Below, piece by piece: positions 16,968-25,574 of a stretch of DNA of 64,000 bases. The stretch covers positions 372,001 to 436,000 of the forward strand of contig CAVPOO010000015.1 of assembly GCA_963707015.1 (NCBI GenBank). The letters are read 5' to 3'. Both the position numbers and the translations under genes were made by a program. Each line of letters starts with the position of its first letter. Position 1 is the first letter of the stretch. Origin of the DNA: CAVPOO01 sp963707015. Lineage in GTDB: Bacteria > Pseudomonadota > Gammaproteobacteria > Thiohalobacterales > Thiohalobacteraceae. Under the pieces are notes generated by a model. It saw nothing but the letters and a program-made list of their open reading frames with translations, was not told the DNA's origin and did no database searches.

Positions 16968-18190
16968 TGCAAGGGCAGGCAACCCTGGCAGCGCGACGCG
17001 CGCTCCTGCTCACGGTTCTCGTGCTCGGCCTGCTGACGGGCTGCGCCTCACTCGGGCTGCACCAGGCGACGCCTGGATCCGCGACCGTGCAAAAGGCCAC
17101 GGCGGAGATCCCCGAGGCGCAGCTGCTCGATGTGTGGATCGCGCTCTTCGATCCGGGCGAGCTGCCCAAGGACGAAGACGATGCCATGGGCCTGTCCCTG
17201 GATATCCGCGAGGCGGAGGCGCGTTTCATGCCGGTGCATCTACGCAATACACTGGAGAAGACCGGTTACTGGGGCGCGGTGCGGGTCGTCCCCCGCGGCA
17301 CCGCAGGGGCAGAGGTGCTGGTGGAGGGTACTGTCCTGGCCTCGAACGGGGAGACTCTGGCGCTGGAAATCACGGCCTCGGATGCGACGGGCCGAAGATG
17401 GTTCAGCGGAACCTACGAATCCGAGGTGCCGATCGAGGACTATCAGGGCAGCGCCCCGCAAACGGCCGAGGTCTTTCAGCCGCTGTATAACGCCATTGCC
17501 AACGATCTGGCCCGGTATCGTATGCGCTGGACGCCACAGGACATCCGTACCATTCGGCGGGTGGCGGCACTGCGGTTTGCGGAAGACCTGGCGCCGGACG
17601 CCTTTGCCGGTTATCTCCGGGTGAGTGACGACGGTGATTACAGTATCGTACGCCTCCCGGCGCAGGATGATCCGATGTACCAGCGTATCCAGGCCATCCG
17701 CGAAAGGGACTTCCTGCTCATTGATACCCTGAACGGCCATTTCGACAATTTCTCACGCGAGATGCAGACACCTTATAACGAGTGGCGCAAGGCCCGCAGC
17801 GAGGAGGCTGCCGCATTGCGCAGTGTCAAGAATGAAGCGACCACGCGCAAGTTACTGGGGGTGGCCGCCATTGCCGGGGCCATCGCACTCGAAGCCCTCA
17901 CCGACGGCAAGGGTCGCCAGTCCACGAGCACGCTGCGCAACGTGATGGTGCTGGGCGGTGCCTATGCGGTCAAGACCGGCTTCGATATGGACTCCGAGAC
18001 CACCATTCATCGCGAGGCGATCGAAGAGCTCGGTGATTCCTTCGCCGCCGAGACCAAGCCCCTGGTCGTGGACGTGGAAGGTGAAGTCCATGAACTGACC
18101 GGCTCGGCAGAGGTGCAATACACCAAATGGCGCGGATTGCTGCGCCGTATCTACGCCTCCGAGACCGGCCTGATGGAGGGTGCCGACTGA
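16967..18190 (+). CDS. Predicted outer-membrane or periplasmic lipoprotein of the vWA/ExbB-like cluster
   Basis: A 407-residue protein with a lipoprotein signal (hydrophobic LLLTVLVLGLLTGCAS, lipobox LTGC). No named domain is recognised. Notable stretches are AQLLDVWIALFDPG, a helical YNEWRKARSEEAAALRSVKNE region, and a small-residue hydrophobic stretch KLLGVAAIAGAIALEALTDG near residue 300 that might insert in or pack against a membrane. The start overlaps the preceding stop (TGATG) and is preceded by AGGGA. It is the likely outer-membrane anchor of the cluster (inference). Confidence 0.8.
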   Translation: MQGQATLAARRALLLTVLVLGLLTGCASLGLHQATPGSATVQKATAEIPEAQLLDVWIALFDPGELPKDEDDAMGLSLDIREAEARFMPVHLRNTLEKTGYWGAVRVVPRGTAGAEVLVEGTVLASNGETLALEITASDATGRRWFSGTYESEVPIEDYQGSAPQTAEVFQPLYNAIANDLARYRMRWTPQDIRTIRRVAALRFAEDLAPDAFAGYLRVSDDGDYSIVRLPAQDDPMYQRIQAIRERDFLLIDTLNGHFDNFSREMQTPYNEWRKARSEEAAALRSVKNEATTRKLLGVAAIAGAIALEALTDGKGRQSTSTLRNVMVLGGAYAVKTGFDMDSETTIHREAIEELGDSFAAETKPLVVDVEGEVHELTGSAEVQYTKWRGLLRRIYASETGLMEGAD

Positions 18191-18199
18191 GGCTCGCCT

Positions 18200-19672
18200 A
18201 TGGTCTCTGGTGAGCAGGACGAACCGCGGGCGCCGGTGCTGCGACCGCCGGGCACCGTACCCGAAAACACTGCCACCGCTGGCCCCGGTTACCGCTGGGT
18301 GTGGCCGGCATTGGCCATGATTGCGGCGCTGAGCGTGGCCGTGATTGTGGTCCTCCCGCGCCTGGTCTCGGAGCGCCGTCTGCCGCCGCCTGTCCCCAGC
18401 GCGGGTTCGCCCGCAGCGGCCAGGGTCCCGACGCTCGCCGATCACGAGACCGCGCGCGCCGACGCCGAACAGACACTGCAGGCATTTCTGCGCACGCAGG
18501 CCCGCCTCGAGCTGGCCAACGTCGACGCCTGGGGCGAGCCGGAGTGGAGCCAGGCCACCGGTGCGGCTGCGGCGGGTGACCGGCTGTTTGGACAACGAAG
18601 CTTCGCCGAGGCGGCGGCCTCCTATGCCCGTGGCCTGCAGCTCCTGGAAGGCCTGGAAAGTGAGCGCGCCCCGCGGCTCGCCGCCGCCCTCGCGGCCGGT
18701 AATCAGGCCTTGGCCGCCAATGAGGGTGATAGCGCACAGCGGTACTTCGAGCTTGCCCGGGTGATCGAGCCGGATCACCCGGAGGCCGTGCAGGGACTGG
18801 CGCAGGCGCGTGTGCGCGCCGATGTTCTGCACCTCGTGGCCGCCGGCGAACAGGCGGAAGCCGCCGACGATCTGCAGGCCGCTCTTGCGGCGTATAGCGA
18901 GGCAATACGACTCGATGCGGCGTATGAAGCGGCCGCGGCGGGCCGGGAGCGGGTCACGGCGCAGATCGGCGAGCGACGTTTCCGCGAGATCATGAACGAA
19001 GCACTCGCCGCCCTGGATGCGGGTCGCCTGGCTGAGGCCGGTGCGGCGCTCGACGCAGCGGCCCGTCTGCTGCCTGATGATCCTGCGCTGCGCAATGCCC
19101 GACAACGACTCGGCAGCCGCCGCCAGCAGGCCCGCTTGCTGGAGTTGCGGCGCGGCGCAGAGGCGCGGGTAAAGACCGAGGACTGGGAGGCTGCGGCGGC
19201 ACTCTACGAGAAGGCGCTGGCCGCGGAGCCTGGCGCCGCCTTCGCGCGCGAGGGCCTGGTCCGTGCCCGCGAGCGCATTCAGTTACACGGGCAGCTCGAC
19301 CACTACCTGGCCGAGCCTGCCCGGCTCTTTTCTGTCGAACCGCTGGCCAACGCGAGACAGGTCCTGGCAGCCGCCGGTGAGGCGCCTGCCGGTGAGGCGC
19401 GCCTGGCGCAGAAGATTGCGGCACTGACGCGCCATGTGTCTCAGGCCAGCGCCCCCGTCCCGATCACGCTGCGCTCGGATGGCGAGACCGAGGTCGTCAT
19501 CTACCGCGTGGGGCGCCTGGGCCGCTTTCAGGAGCAGCGCGTGGAGCTGAAACCGGGCACCTACACCGTGGTGGGATCGCGGGCCGGCTACCGGGACGTA
19601 CGTCAGGTGTTTACCCTGCATCCCGGTGCACCGCCTCCCGCCCTGCTCATCCGCTGCGAGGAACCGATATGA
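18200..19672 (+). CDS. Membrane-anchored TPR protein with PEGA-like C-terminal domain
   Basis: A 490-residue protein. A short cytoplasmic, Pro-rich N-terminus leads into one membrane helix (about residues 34-55, PALAMIAALSVAVIVVLP). A large Ala/Glu-rich helical region follows, with TPR-like pairs such as AAASYARGLQLLEGLE, DLQAALAAYSEAIRLD and DWEAAAALYEKALAAEP. The last 80 residues look like a PEGA-type beta domain (RVELKPGTYTVVGSRAGY). It probably scaffolds periplasmic partners. The next gene starts inside its last codons (4-bp ATGA overlap), indicating an operon. Confidence 0.8.
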   Translation: MVSGEQDEPRAPVLRPPGTVPENTATAGPGYRWVWPALAMIAALSVAVIVVLPRLVSERRLPPPVPSAGSPAAARVPTLADHETARADAEQTLQAFLRTQARLELANVDAWGEPEWSQATGAAAAGDRLFGQRSFAEAAASYARGLQLLEGLESERAPRLAAALAAGNQALAANEGDSAQRYFELARVIEPDHPEAVQGLAQARVRADVLHLVAAGEQAEAADDLQAALAAYSEAIRLDAAYEAAAAGRERVTAQIGERRFREIMNEALAALDAGRLAEAGAALDAAARLLPDDPALRNARQRLGSRRQQARLLELRRGAEARVKTEDWEAAAALYEKALAAEPGAAFAREGLVRARERIQLHGQLDHYLAEPARLFSVEPLANARQVLAAAGEAPAGEARLAQKIAALTRHVSQASAPVPITLRSDGETEVVIYRVGRLGRFQEQRVELKPGTYTVVGSRAGYRDVRQVFTLHPGAPPPALLIRCEEPI

Positions 19673-22116
19673 GCCGGGTCTACTTCATCCGCGACGCGCG
19701 GGGTGAGCACCGCGCGAATGAGGCGGACCTGCCCCTGCGCGTCGGCGGTTCGGAGCGTGCTGACGTGGTGCTTTCCGACCCGTCCGTCGAGCGGATTGTC
19801 GCCCTGATCGCGGTGTCCGACGGGCATCCCTACATCCAGCCGGCGGACGATGGGGTCGCGCTGTATCACAACCACGAACGCCTCTCGAGCTCGGCGTGGC
19901 TGAAGTCCGGCGACCAGATACAGCTGGGCGAGGCGCTGATCTACTGGACGCTCAAGGGCGACCAGGTCTTTATCGATGCCACACAGCGGGTCACGGCCCG
20001 CCAGCCGGTGCCCCCGACTGATCCGCCCCCCGGTCGGCAGGTGGACAGGACGCCGGGCGGCGAGGCGCAGCCGGTGATGGAGCCAGCACCGTCTCCCTCA
20101 CCGGGTCGCCCGATGCTCAGGCGCCTGCTGGCGGTGGTCTTCGCCCTGCTGCTGCTGGCCGCCGCCTTCGTGCTCATTGCCACGCCGGTGACGGTGCATA
20201 TCAGTCCTGAACCGGACGAACAGTCCCTGCGTGGTTTCCCGCCGCCGATGCCACTGGGAGGCCGATACCTGGCACTGCCAGGGCAGTATCGCATCCATGC
20301 GATACGCGAGGGTTACCGCCCCCTGGAAGAAACCCTGGCCGTGTCCATGGGTGAGGTCGAGGCGTTTCGCTTTGAATTGCGGGAGTTGCCCGGGCGCATC
20401 AGCGTTCGTGTCGAGCCGGATGTCGCCTATCGTCTGTTCGTCGACGAGAGCCAGGTGGTGCGCGGCCCCGAGGATGTCTGGGAGATCGACCGGGGCCATC
20501 ACCGCCTGCGGTTGGAGAGCGACCGTTACCTGAGCGAAGAACGGGAGCTGGAGATCGCGGGGCTGGGCAAGGCGCAGACCCTGGTCTTTACCCTCCGTCC
20601 GGCCTGGGCCGAGGTGTGGATTGGCAGCCAGCCGTCCGGTGCCGAGGTGAGCGTGGACGACACGCGCGTGGGTGTCACGCCCTTGAGCACGGAAGTCCTC
20701 CAGGGTGCCCGCACCATCGTGCTGTCCCTCCCCGGTCACAAGCCCGTCACCCTGCACCCTGAAATCATGGCGGGCGCGAAGGTGCGCCTCGAGGATATCG
20801 TCCTGCCGCCTGCCGATGGCCGGCTTGCACTGCGCAGTGAGCCGGACGGAGCGACGCTCCGGATAGACGGGAACTTTCATGGCACCACACCCGCCACACT
20901 CAGTCTGAGCGCCAATGACGAGCACCGCATAGGCGTGGGTAAACCGGGCTATCAGACCGTGGAACGGCAAGTGACGCTCGCCCCCGACGAGGAACAGGAC
21001 CTCGTCGTCACGTTACTCCCGGAGTACGGCACGGTATTCCTTGCCAGCCGGCCGGCCGACGCCAGCCTGCTGGTGGACGGAAAGCCTGCCGGGAAGGCGA
21101 CACAGCGCCTGCGTCTGGCGACGCGGCCACACGTCCTGGAGATCCGCAAAGCGGGTTACGTACCTTATCAGGTCACCGTGACACCCCGCGCAGGTGTCAG
21201 TCAGACTGTGGATGTCGCGCTCGAGACACTGGAGCAGAAGAAGGTGCAGGCGACACCCGCTACCCTCACGGCCGCAGGCGGTCCGGTGCTGCGGCTGATA
21301 CGCGCTGGCGGCCCGTTCACCATGGGTGCGTCACGCCGCGAGGCAGGTCGGCGCGCCAACGAGAGCCCCCGCAAGGTGCAGCTCACCCGTCCGTTCTACA
21401 TCGGGGCAATGGAGATAAGCAACGGTGAGTTCCGGCGTTTCAAACCCTCACACAATTCCGGTTCAGCGGACGGCGCTGGCCTGGACGGTGAGTCACAGCC
21501 GGTGGTGAATGTGAGCTGGGATGAGGCGGCGCGTTATTGCAACTGGCTCAGCAAGCAGGATGGTCTGCCCGCCGCCTACGAAGAGAAGGGCGGTCAGATG
21601 GCGTTTGTCACACCCGCGACGACCGGCTATCGTCTTCCCACCGAGGCCGAATGGGCCTACGTGGCCCGGGCCCTCGGGGGCGGCGATCCGGACCGCTACC
21701 CCTGGGCCGGCAGTTTCCCGCCGACCTCCCTCGTCGGGAACTTCGCCGACGCGCGCATCGCGGATATTCTCGCAGACGTGGTGCCGGCCTACGATGATGG
21801 CTACCGCGGCACGGCGCCGGTGGGCAGTTTTCCGGCGAGTCCGGCGGGTTTATCTGACCTGGGCGGTAACGTGGCAGAATGGACCAACGACTTCTACGCC
21901 GTGTATCCGGGTGAGGCCGAGCGTCTCGTTCGCGACCCAGTGGGGCCCGCCACGGGGGAACACCACGTGGTACGCGGTTCGAGCTGGCGGCATGGCAATA
22001 TTACCGAGCTGAGGCTGAGCTACCGGGACTACAGTCGCAAGCCGCGCAACGATCTGGGATTTCCGGATCGCGCGTTATGCCGAATGACAGCAACGAGGAG
22101 TGAAGATGCGAGCTGA
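19669..22116 (+). CDS. Degenerate FHA domain, membrane helix, PEGA repeats and FGE/SUMF1-like domain protein
   Basis: An 815-residue protein. Residues 1-105 follow the FHA pattern (LRVGGSERADVVLSDPSVER and LKSGDQIQLGEALIYW) but lack the usual GRS, SRxH and NG phosphothreonine-binding residues. A membrane helix lies at about 152-172. About five PEGA-type repeats follow to about 530, three with clear GYxxxxxxV turns. The C-terminal part (about 540-815) is a formylglycine-generating-enzyme fold (GPFTMGASRREAG, YRLPTEAEWAYVAR, LSDLGGNVAEW, VVRGSSWRHG). The Cys pair that formylglycine generators use is not visible, so a binding role seems more likely than catalysis. Confidence 0.85.
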   Translation: MSRVYFIRDARGEHRANEADLPLRVGGSERADVVLSDPSVERIVALIAVSDGHPYIQPADDGVALYHNHERLSSSAWLKSGDQIQLGEALIYWTLKGDQVFIDATQRVTARQPVPPTDPPPGRQVDRTPGGEAQPVMEPAPSPSPGRPMLRRLLAVVFALLLLAAAFVLIATPVTVHISPEPDEQSLRGFPPPMPLGGRYLALPGQYRIHAIREGYRPLEETLAVSMGEVEAFRFELRELPGRISVRVEPDVAYRLFVDESQVVRGPEDVWEIDRGHHRLRLESDRYLSEERELEIAGLGKAQTLVFTLRPAWAEVWIGSQPSGAEVSVDDTRVGVTPLSTEVLQGARTIVLSLPGHKPVTLHPEIMAGAKVRLEDIVLPPADGRLALRSEPDGATLRIDGNFHGTTPATLSLSANDEHRIGVGKPGYQTVERQVTLAPDEEQDLVVTLLPEYGTVFLASRPADASLLVDGKPAGKATQRLRLATRPHVLEIRKAGYVPYQVTVTPRAGVSQTVDVALETLEQKKVQATPATLTAAGGPVLRLIRAGGPFTMGASRREAGRRANESPRKVQLTRPFYIGAMEISNGEFRRFKPSHNSGSADGAGLDGESQPVVNVSWDEAARYCNWLSKQDGLPAAYEEKGGQMAFVTPATTGYRLPTEAEWAYVARALGGGDPDRYPWAGSFPPTSLVGNFADARIADILADVVPAYDDGYRGTAPVGSFPASPAGLSDLGGNVAEWTNDFYAVYPGEAERLVRDPVGPATGEHHVVRGSSWRHGNITELRLSYRDYSRKPRNDLGFPDRALCRMTATRSEDAS

Positions 22117-22336
22117 ACGAATGACGGCGGTTTTTTCTCTGCTGATGATCGCGGCAGTGCCGGGCGCCGCCGCGCAGGTCGCGGGTGCGGACGCCACGCC
22201 AGCCGCCGAACAAGCGCCCGATGCCAGCCGACCGCGCCAGCCCGAACCGGAAGGTGCTGCCGCACCGGTTACCACCTTTACCCCGACGGAAAAGATTCAG
22301 GCCGACAGTGCCGTGTCATTCCCGGTCGATATCTGA
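22106..22336 (+). CDS. Small exported Ala/Pro-rich protein of the cluster
   Basis: A 76-residue protein with a signal peptide (about residues 1-23, ending GAAAQ) and a short mature part rich in Ala, Pro and Glu, with VTTFTPTEKIQADSAVSFPVDI at its end read in two pieces: VTTFTPTEKIQ and ADSAVSFPVDI. The ATG at 22106 is preceded by AGGAG. It lies between the FGE-like and ExbB-like genes and overlaps the former by 11 bp. No family is recognised; it could be a small periplasmic adaptor. Confidence 0.65.
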   Translation: MRAERMTAVFSLLMIAAVPGAAAQVAGADATPAAEQAPDASRPRQPEPEGAAAPVTTFTPTEKIQADSAVSFPVDI

Positions 22337-22355
22337 CAACCGCCACAAGATCGCC

Positions 22356-23150
22356 ATGAAAAAAGCCTTTCCCGCCGAGTTCGTCTACCAGATCTTCGCG
22401 CTGCTGATCGCCTTTATTCTGGTGCATGCACTGTACGTCACGCTGATCCGGCCGCAGGCCGACGCCTTTCTGCGGCAGGAGGCGGCCAATATGAAGGCCG
22501 ATACCGGCTACGTGCAGCAGAGTTCGTTCTATGTGGTGGTCAAGGACTACGAGCAGGAGGCCTGCTTCGTGCTGATGCTCTGGGCGATTGCCATCCTCGG
22601 CTACAAGGGATTGGCCACCTTCCGGCAACAGAAGCTGCTGGAATACGATCTGTTGGGTCTGCCCGAAAACCTGCCCATCGGTCCCGAGGATACCCGCGAT
22701 CTGGCGGGTCGCGTCCAGTCGCTGCCTGTCCGGGAGCAGGACTACCTGCTGCCCCGCGCCCTGCTCACCGCCATCGAGCGTTTCGGCGCGACCCGTAACG
22801 TCCAGGATGTCTCGACCGCGGCCCGCGACGTCTGCGACTCGGAGGGAGAACGACTCGAGTCCGAGCTGTCCACGATCCGCTACATCGCCTGGGCTATCCC
22901 TTCGGTTGGATTCATCGGCACGGTACGCGGCATCGGCAATGCGCTTGGCCAGGCGCATCGCGCCGTCGAAGGGGATATCACCGGTGTTACGGAGAACCTG
23001 GGCACGGCCTTCAACTCGACCTTCATTGCCCTGGTCATCAGCATTGTGCTGATGTTCCTGATTCATCAGCTGCAGCTCATGCAGGAGCGTCTGGTCCTGG
23101 ACACCGAGCGCTATGCAGACCGCTGGTTCGTGCGGCGGCTGAAGAGCTGA
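22356..23150 (+). CDS. MotA/TolQ/ExbB-type proton channel protein
   Basis: A 264-residue membrane protein with four hydrophobic segments (about residues 8-30, 69-90, 175-195 and 215-240) and a long cytoplasmic stretch between the second and third. The sequence IPSVGFIGTVRGIGNALGQA and the later LGTAFNSTFIALVISIVLM correspond to the conserved pore helices of TolQ and ExbB, including the Thr/Ser positions that line the proton path. Family members convert proton-motive force into movement together with a single-helix Asp-bearing partner. The next two genes supply such partners. Start ATG 22356, 19 bp after the small exported gene; no strong ribosome-binding site. Confidence 0.88.
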   Translation: MKKAFPAEFVYQIFALLIAFILVHALYVTLIRPQADAFLRQEAANMKADTGYVQQSSFYVVVKDYEQEACFVLMLWAIAILGYKGLATFRQQKLLEYDLLGLPENLPIGPEDTRDLAGRVQSLPVREQDYLLPRALLTAIERFGATRNVQDVSTAARDVCDSEGERLESELSTIRYIAWAIPSVGFIGTVRGIGNALGQAHRAVEGDITGVTENLGTAFNSTFIALVISIVLMFLIHQLQLMQERLVLDTERYADRWFVRRLKS

Positions 23151-23221
23151 GGTGCGGGAGCCGTGAATTCCGCCCAGAGGCGCGTGGCAGGCGAAGGAAT
23201 TCGCGGATGAGGATGTGAACT

Positions 23222-23324
23222 GGTGAGGAGTGAGGAGTGAGGAGTCAGGGGTGAGGAGTCAGGGGTGAGGACTGAGGGTCGTGTTAATCCAGGCCCTCAC
23301 TCCTCACTCCTCACTCCTCACCCC
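23222..23324. repeat. GTGAGGAGT tandem repeats forming a large inverted repeat
   Basis: The left arm (23222-23278) is built of tandem GTGAGGAGT, GTGAGGAGTC and GGGGT words. The right arm (23293-23324) is their reverse complement (CTCACTCCT repeated, ending CACCCC). The arms can form a stem of more than 25 bp with a loop of roughly 40 bases. It sits between the ExbB-like gene and the first vWA gene, ending nine bases before the vWA ATG. Confidence 0.85.
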
Positions 23325-23332
23325 ATACCGAC

Positions 23333-24424
23333 ATGAAACGCCGACCCGTATCCCCTTTCTCGCTGTCCTTTCTCGACATCATGTTCTGCGGTTTCGGGGC
23401 GGTAGTGCTGCTGGTCCTGATCCTCAACGCCGATACCGTCAAGGCCCGCAATGCGACCTTCGCAGACCGGCGTGCCGAGGTCGTAAGACTGGAGCAGGAG
23501 GTGCTCGTGGGTCGCGAGGACCTGGTCGTCGCCCGCAACAGCCTCGCTGCCACAGAGCAGGAGCTGGTGAGCACCGAGGGCGAGGCGGAGCGGGTTCTGC
23601 AGACGCTCCGCGAGCTCAAGATCGAGATCGCCGACATGACGCAGCAGACCCTGGCAAGACGGGAACACGTCAAGCAGCTCAGCTCGGATCTCAAGGACAT
23701 CGACGAGGAGAACAAACGTCTCGGTGCAGAGGTCGCCGCCGACCGCGACCAGGGCGAGAAGGTGCGCGCCTTCGTCGGCGAAGGCGACCGGCAGTACCTT
23801 ACGGGGCTGAAGGTGGGCGGCAAGCGCGTACTCATCCTTGTCGATGCCTCGGCGAGCATGCTGGACGAGACCATTATCAATGTCATTCGCCGCCGCAACA
23901 TGGGTGAGGCGCAGAAGCGCAAGGCGCCGAAGTGGCAACGGGCACTGGCCAGCGCCGACTGGCTGGTCAGCAACCTGCCGGCCAGTGCGCAGTTCCAGCT
24001 CTACACCTTCAATACACGCGCCGCTGCCGCCGTGGCGGCAAGCGACGGAAAATGGCTGGCTACCGCCAGGCGTGAGGATGTGGAGGGCGCCGTCAACGCC
24101 TTGCATCAGACGGTGCCCGGCGATGGAACCAGCCTCTACCACGCCTTTGCGGTTGCCAGCCGACTGGCACCGAAACCGGATAACATCCTGCTCATTACCG
24201 ACGGTCTGCCGACGCAGGGACAGAAAAAACCGGCGGGGACAACCGTCTCGGGTGCGGAACGGCTCAAACACTTCGAGCGGGCGCGCCAGGCACTGCCCGC
24301 AGGCATACCCGTCAACACCATTCTCCTGCCCATGGAGGGCGATGCCTATGCCGCGGCGGCCTATTGGCGGCTCGCCCTCGACACGCGCGGATCATTCATC
24401 ACACCGGCGCGGGACTGGCCGTGA
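23333..24424 (+). CDS. von Willebrand A domain protein with ExbD/TolR-like membrane helix (vWA-1)
   Basis: A 363-residue protein. It has a basic N-terminus, then one membrane helix (about residues 13-32) beginning SFLDIMFCGFGA with Asp15 placed as in the ExbD/TolR pattern (PxxDV at the start of the helix). A coiled coil covers about residues 45-140. A periplasmic vWA domain starts near 162 with the metal-site motif DASAS (171-175); later GDGTS and ITDG complete the expected set. Neighbours suggest it is an Asp-bearing rotor or plug partner of the ExbB-like channel, exposing an adhesion or ligand-binding domain (inference). No Shine-Dalgarno precedes the ATG because the repeat occupies that position. 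Confidence 0.85.
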   Translation: MKRRPVSPFSLSFLDIMFCGFGAVVLLVLILNADTVKARNATFADRRAEVVRLEQEVLVGREDLVVARNSLAATEQELVSTEGEAERVLQTLRELKIEIADMTQQTLARREHVKQLSSDLKDIDEENKRLGAEVAADRDQGEKVRAFVGEGDRQYLTGLKVGGKRVLILVDASASMLDETIINVIRRRNMGEAQKRKAPKWQRALASADWLVSNLPASAQFQLYTFNTRAAAAVAASDGKWLATARREDVEGAVNALHQTVPGDGTSLYHAFAVASRLAPKPDNILLITDGLPTQGQKKPAGTTVSGAERLKHFERARQALPAGIPVNTILLPMEGDAYAAAAYWRLALDTRGSFITPARDWP

Positions 24425-25428
24425 CAAGACGCACCCGCCGCGGCATCGATATCTTCAACCTGTCCTTCCTGGATGTCGTGTCCTGTGGTTTCGGGGCCAT
24501 CATTCTGCTGCTGGTAATTGTCAAGATTGCCGAGCCCTCCGTCATTGAGAGACTGGCCGTGGATCTCACCGGGCTGGTGGTCAGGCTGGAGAACGAGTCG
24601 CACAGGATTCGCGGCGAAACGCGGATCCTGAACCGGGACCTCACCGAGAAAGAACAGCAACTCTCGGATAACAAACGCCGGCTCGCGCGGCTGAGCGGGG
24701 AGCTTTCGTCGCTGCGCGGGGAGTACGCAGCAACCAGGCGCGAACACGAGGCCCAGACCCTGATCGAGAGCCAGCTGGAAAGCGCGAAACAGAGCCTTTC
24801 GGAAGAGATGCGCCGCCTGCTCGGGTCCGATTATCAGCGGCCGCCGAGCGATGCCACTATCGGTGGTGTACCCGTGGACAGCGAGTATGTCATTTTCATC
24901 ATCGATACCTCCGGTTCGATGAACCAGAATGCCTGGCCGCTGGTGCTGAAAAAAGTCACCGAGGTGCTGGATATCTACCCGAAGGTAAAGGGTATACAGG
25001 TGTTGAATGACATGGGCGACTACATGTTCACCCAGTATCGCGGGCAATGGATTCCGGACAGCCCGGCGCGGCGGCGCGCCGTCATCAAGCGCCTCGCCGG
25101 CTGGCAACCTTTCTCCAATTCCAGCCCGGTGGAAGGGATAGAGGCCGCGATTCGCCGCTTCTACGCCAAAGACAAACGTATCAGCCTCTACGTGTTTGGC
25201 GATGACTTTGCGCGCGGTTCGATTCAGGCAGTGGTCGATACCGTGGACCGCCTCAACCGTGCCGACAGCTCCGGCCGGCGACGGGTGCGCATCCATGCCG
25301 TCGGTTTTCCGGTGCAGTTTGCTCAGGGGGGCATACCAGCCAACGCGGTGCGTTTCGCCGCGCTCATGCGCAAGCTGGCGGAGGGGAACAGCGGCAGCTT
25401 TGTCGGCCTCAACAGTGTGCGGCCGTAA
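24421..25428 (+). CDS. von Willebrand A domain protein with ExbD/TolR-like membrane helix (vWA-2)
   Basis: A 335-residue paralogue of the preceding gene. The membrane helix has the same signature, LSFLDVVSCGFGAIILL, with Asp18 near its start. A charged coiled coil follows (about residues 55-130), and the vWA domain starts near 153 with a canonical metal site DTSGS (162-166). It starts at a GTG overlapping the previous stop by 4 bp (GTGA). The pair could form a heterodimer beside the channel, as ExbD dimers do beside ExbB pentamers. It is the last gene of the operon; the terminator at 25501 follows. Confidence 0.85.
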   Translation: MTRRTRRGIDIFNLSFLDVVSCGFGAIILLLVIVKIAEPSVIERLAVDLTGLVVRLENESHRIRGETRILNRDLTEKEQQLSDNKRRLARLSGELSSLRGEYAATRREHEAQTLIESQLESAKQSLSEEMRRLLGSDYQRPPSDATIGGVPVDSEYVIFIIDTSGSMNQNAWPLVLKKVTEVLDIYPKVKGIQVLNDMGDYMFTQYRGQWIPDSPARRRAVIKRLAGWQPFSNSSPVEGIEAAIRRFYAKDKRISLYVFGDDFARGSIQAVVDTVDRLNRADSSGRRRVRIHAVGFPVQFAQGGIPANAVRFAALMRKLAEGNSGSFVGLNSVRP

Positions 25429-25500
25429 CGGCTGAGGCGACAGCGCATTGCCCGCCGCGCTGCTGACCGCGCCGCGTTCGGCGATTCCGGATCCCTGAAG

Positions 25501-25531
25501 GCGAAGAAGCGGCTATCCGCCGCTTCTTCGC
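25501..25531. terminator. Bidirectional terminator between convergent genes
   Basis: A 12-bp perfect stem (GCGAAGAAGCGG with CCGCTTCTTCGC) and a 7-base loop, placed between the end of the vWA-2 gene and the end of the convergent OmpA lipoprotein gene. There is no long T run. Confidence 0.65.
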
Positions 25532-25574
25532 ACGAGACCAATCGCCTGTCAGCGGACAGTTGTCCGGCGGTGCA

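Noticed and set aside
17852..19105. A 417-residue minus-strand frame opposite the lipoprotein and TPR genes
   Set aside because: It crosses two plus-strand genes with overlap-coupled starts and has the Arg/Gly/Leu-rich composition of a shadow frame.
23222..23324. CRISPR-like array from the short GTGAGGAGT repeats
   Set aside because: Repeats are 9-10 bp and contiguous without unique spacers, and no cas gene is present.
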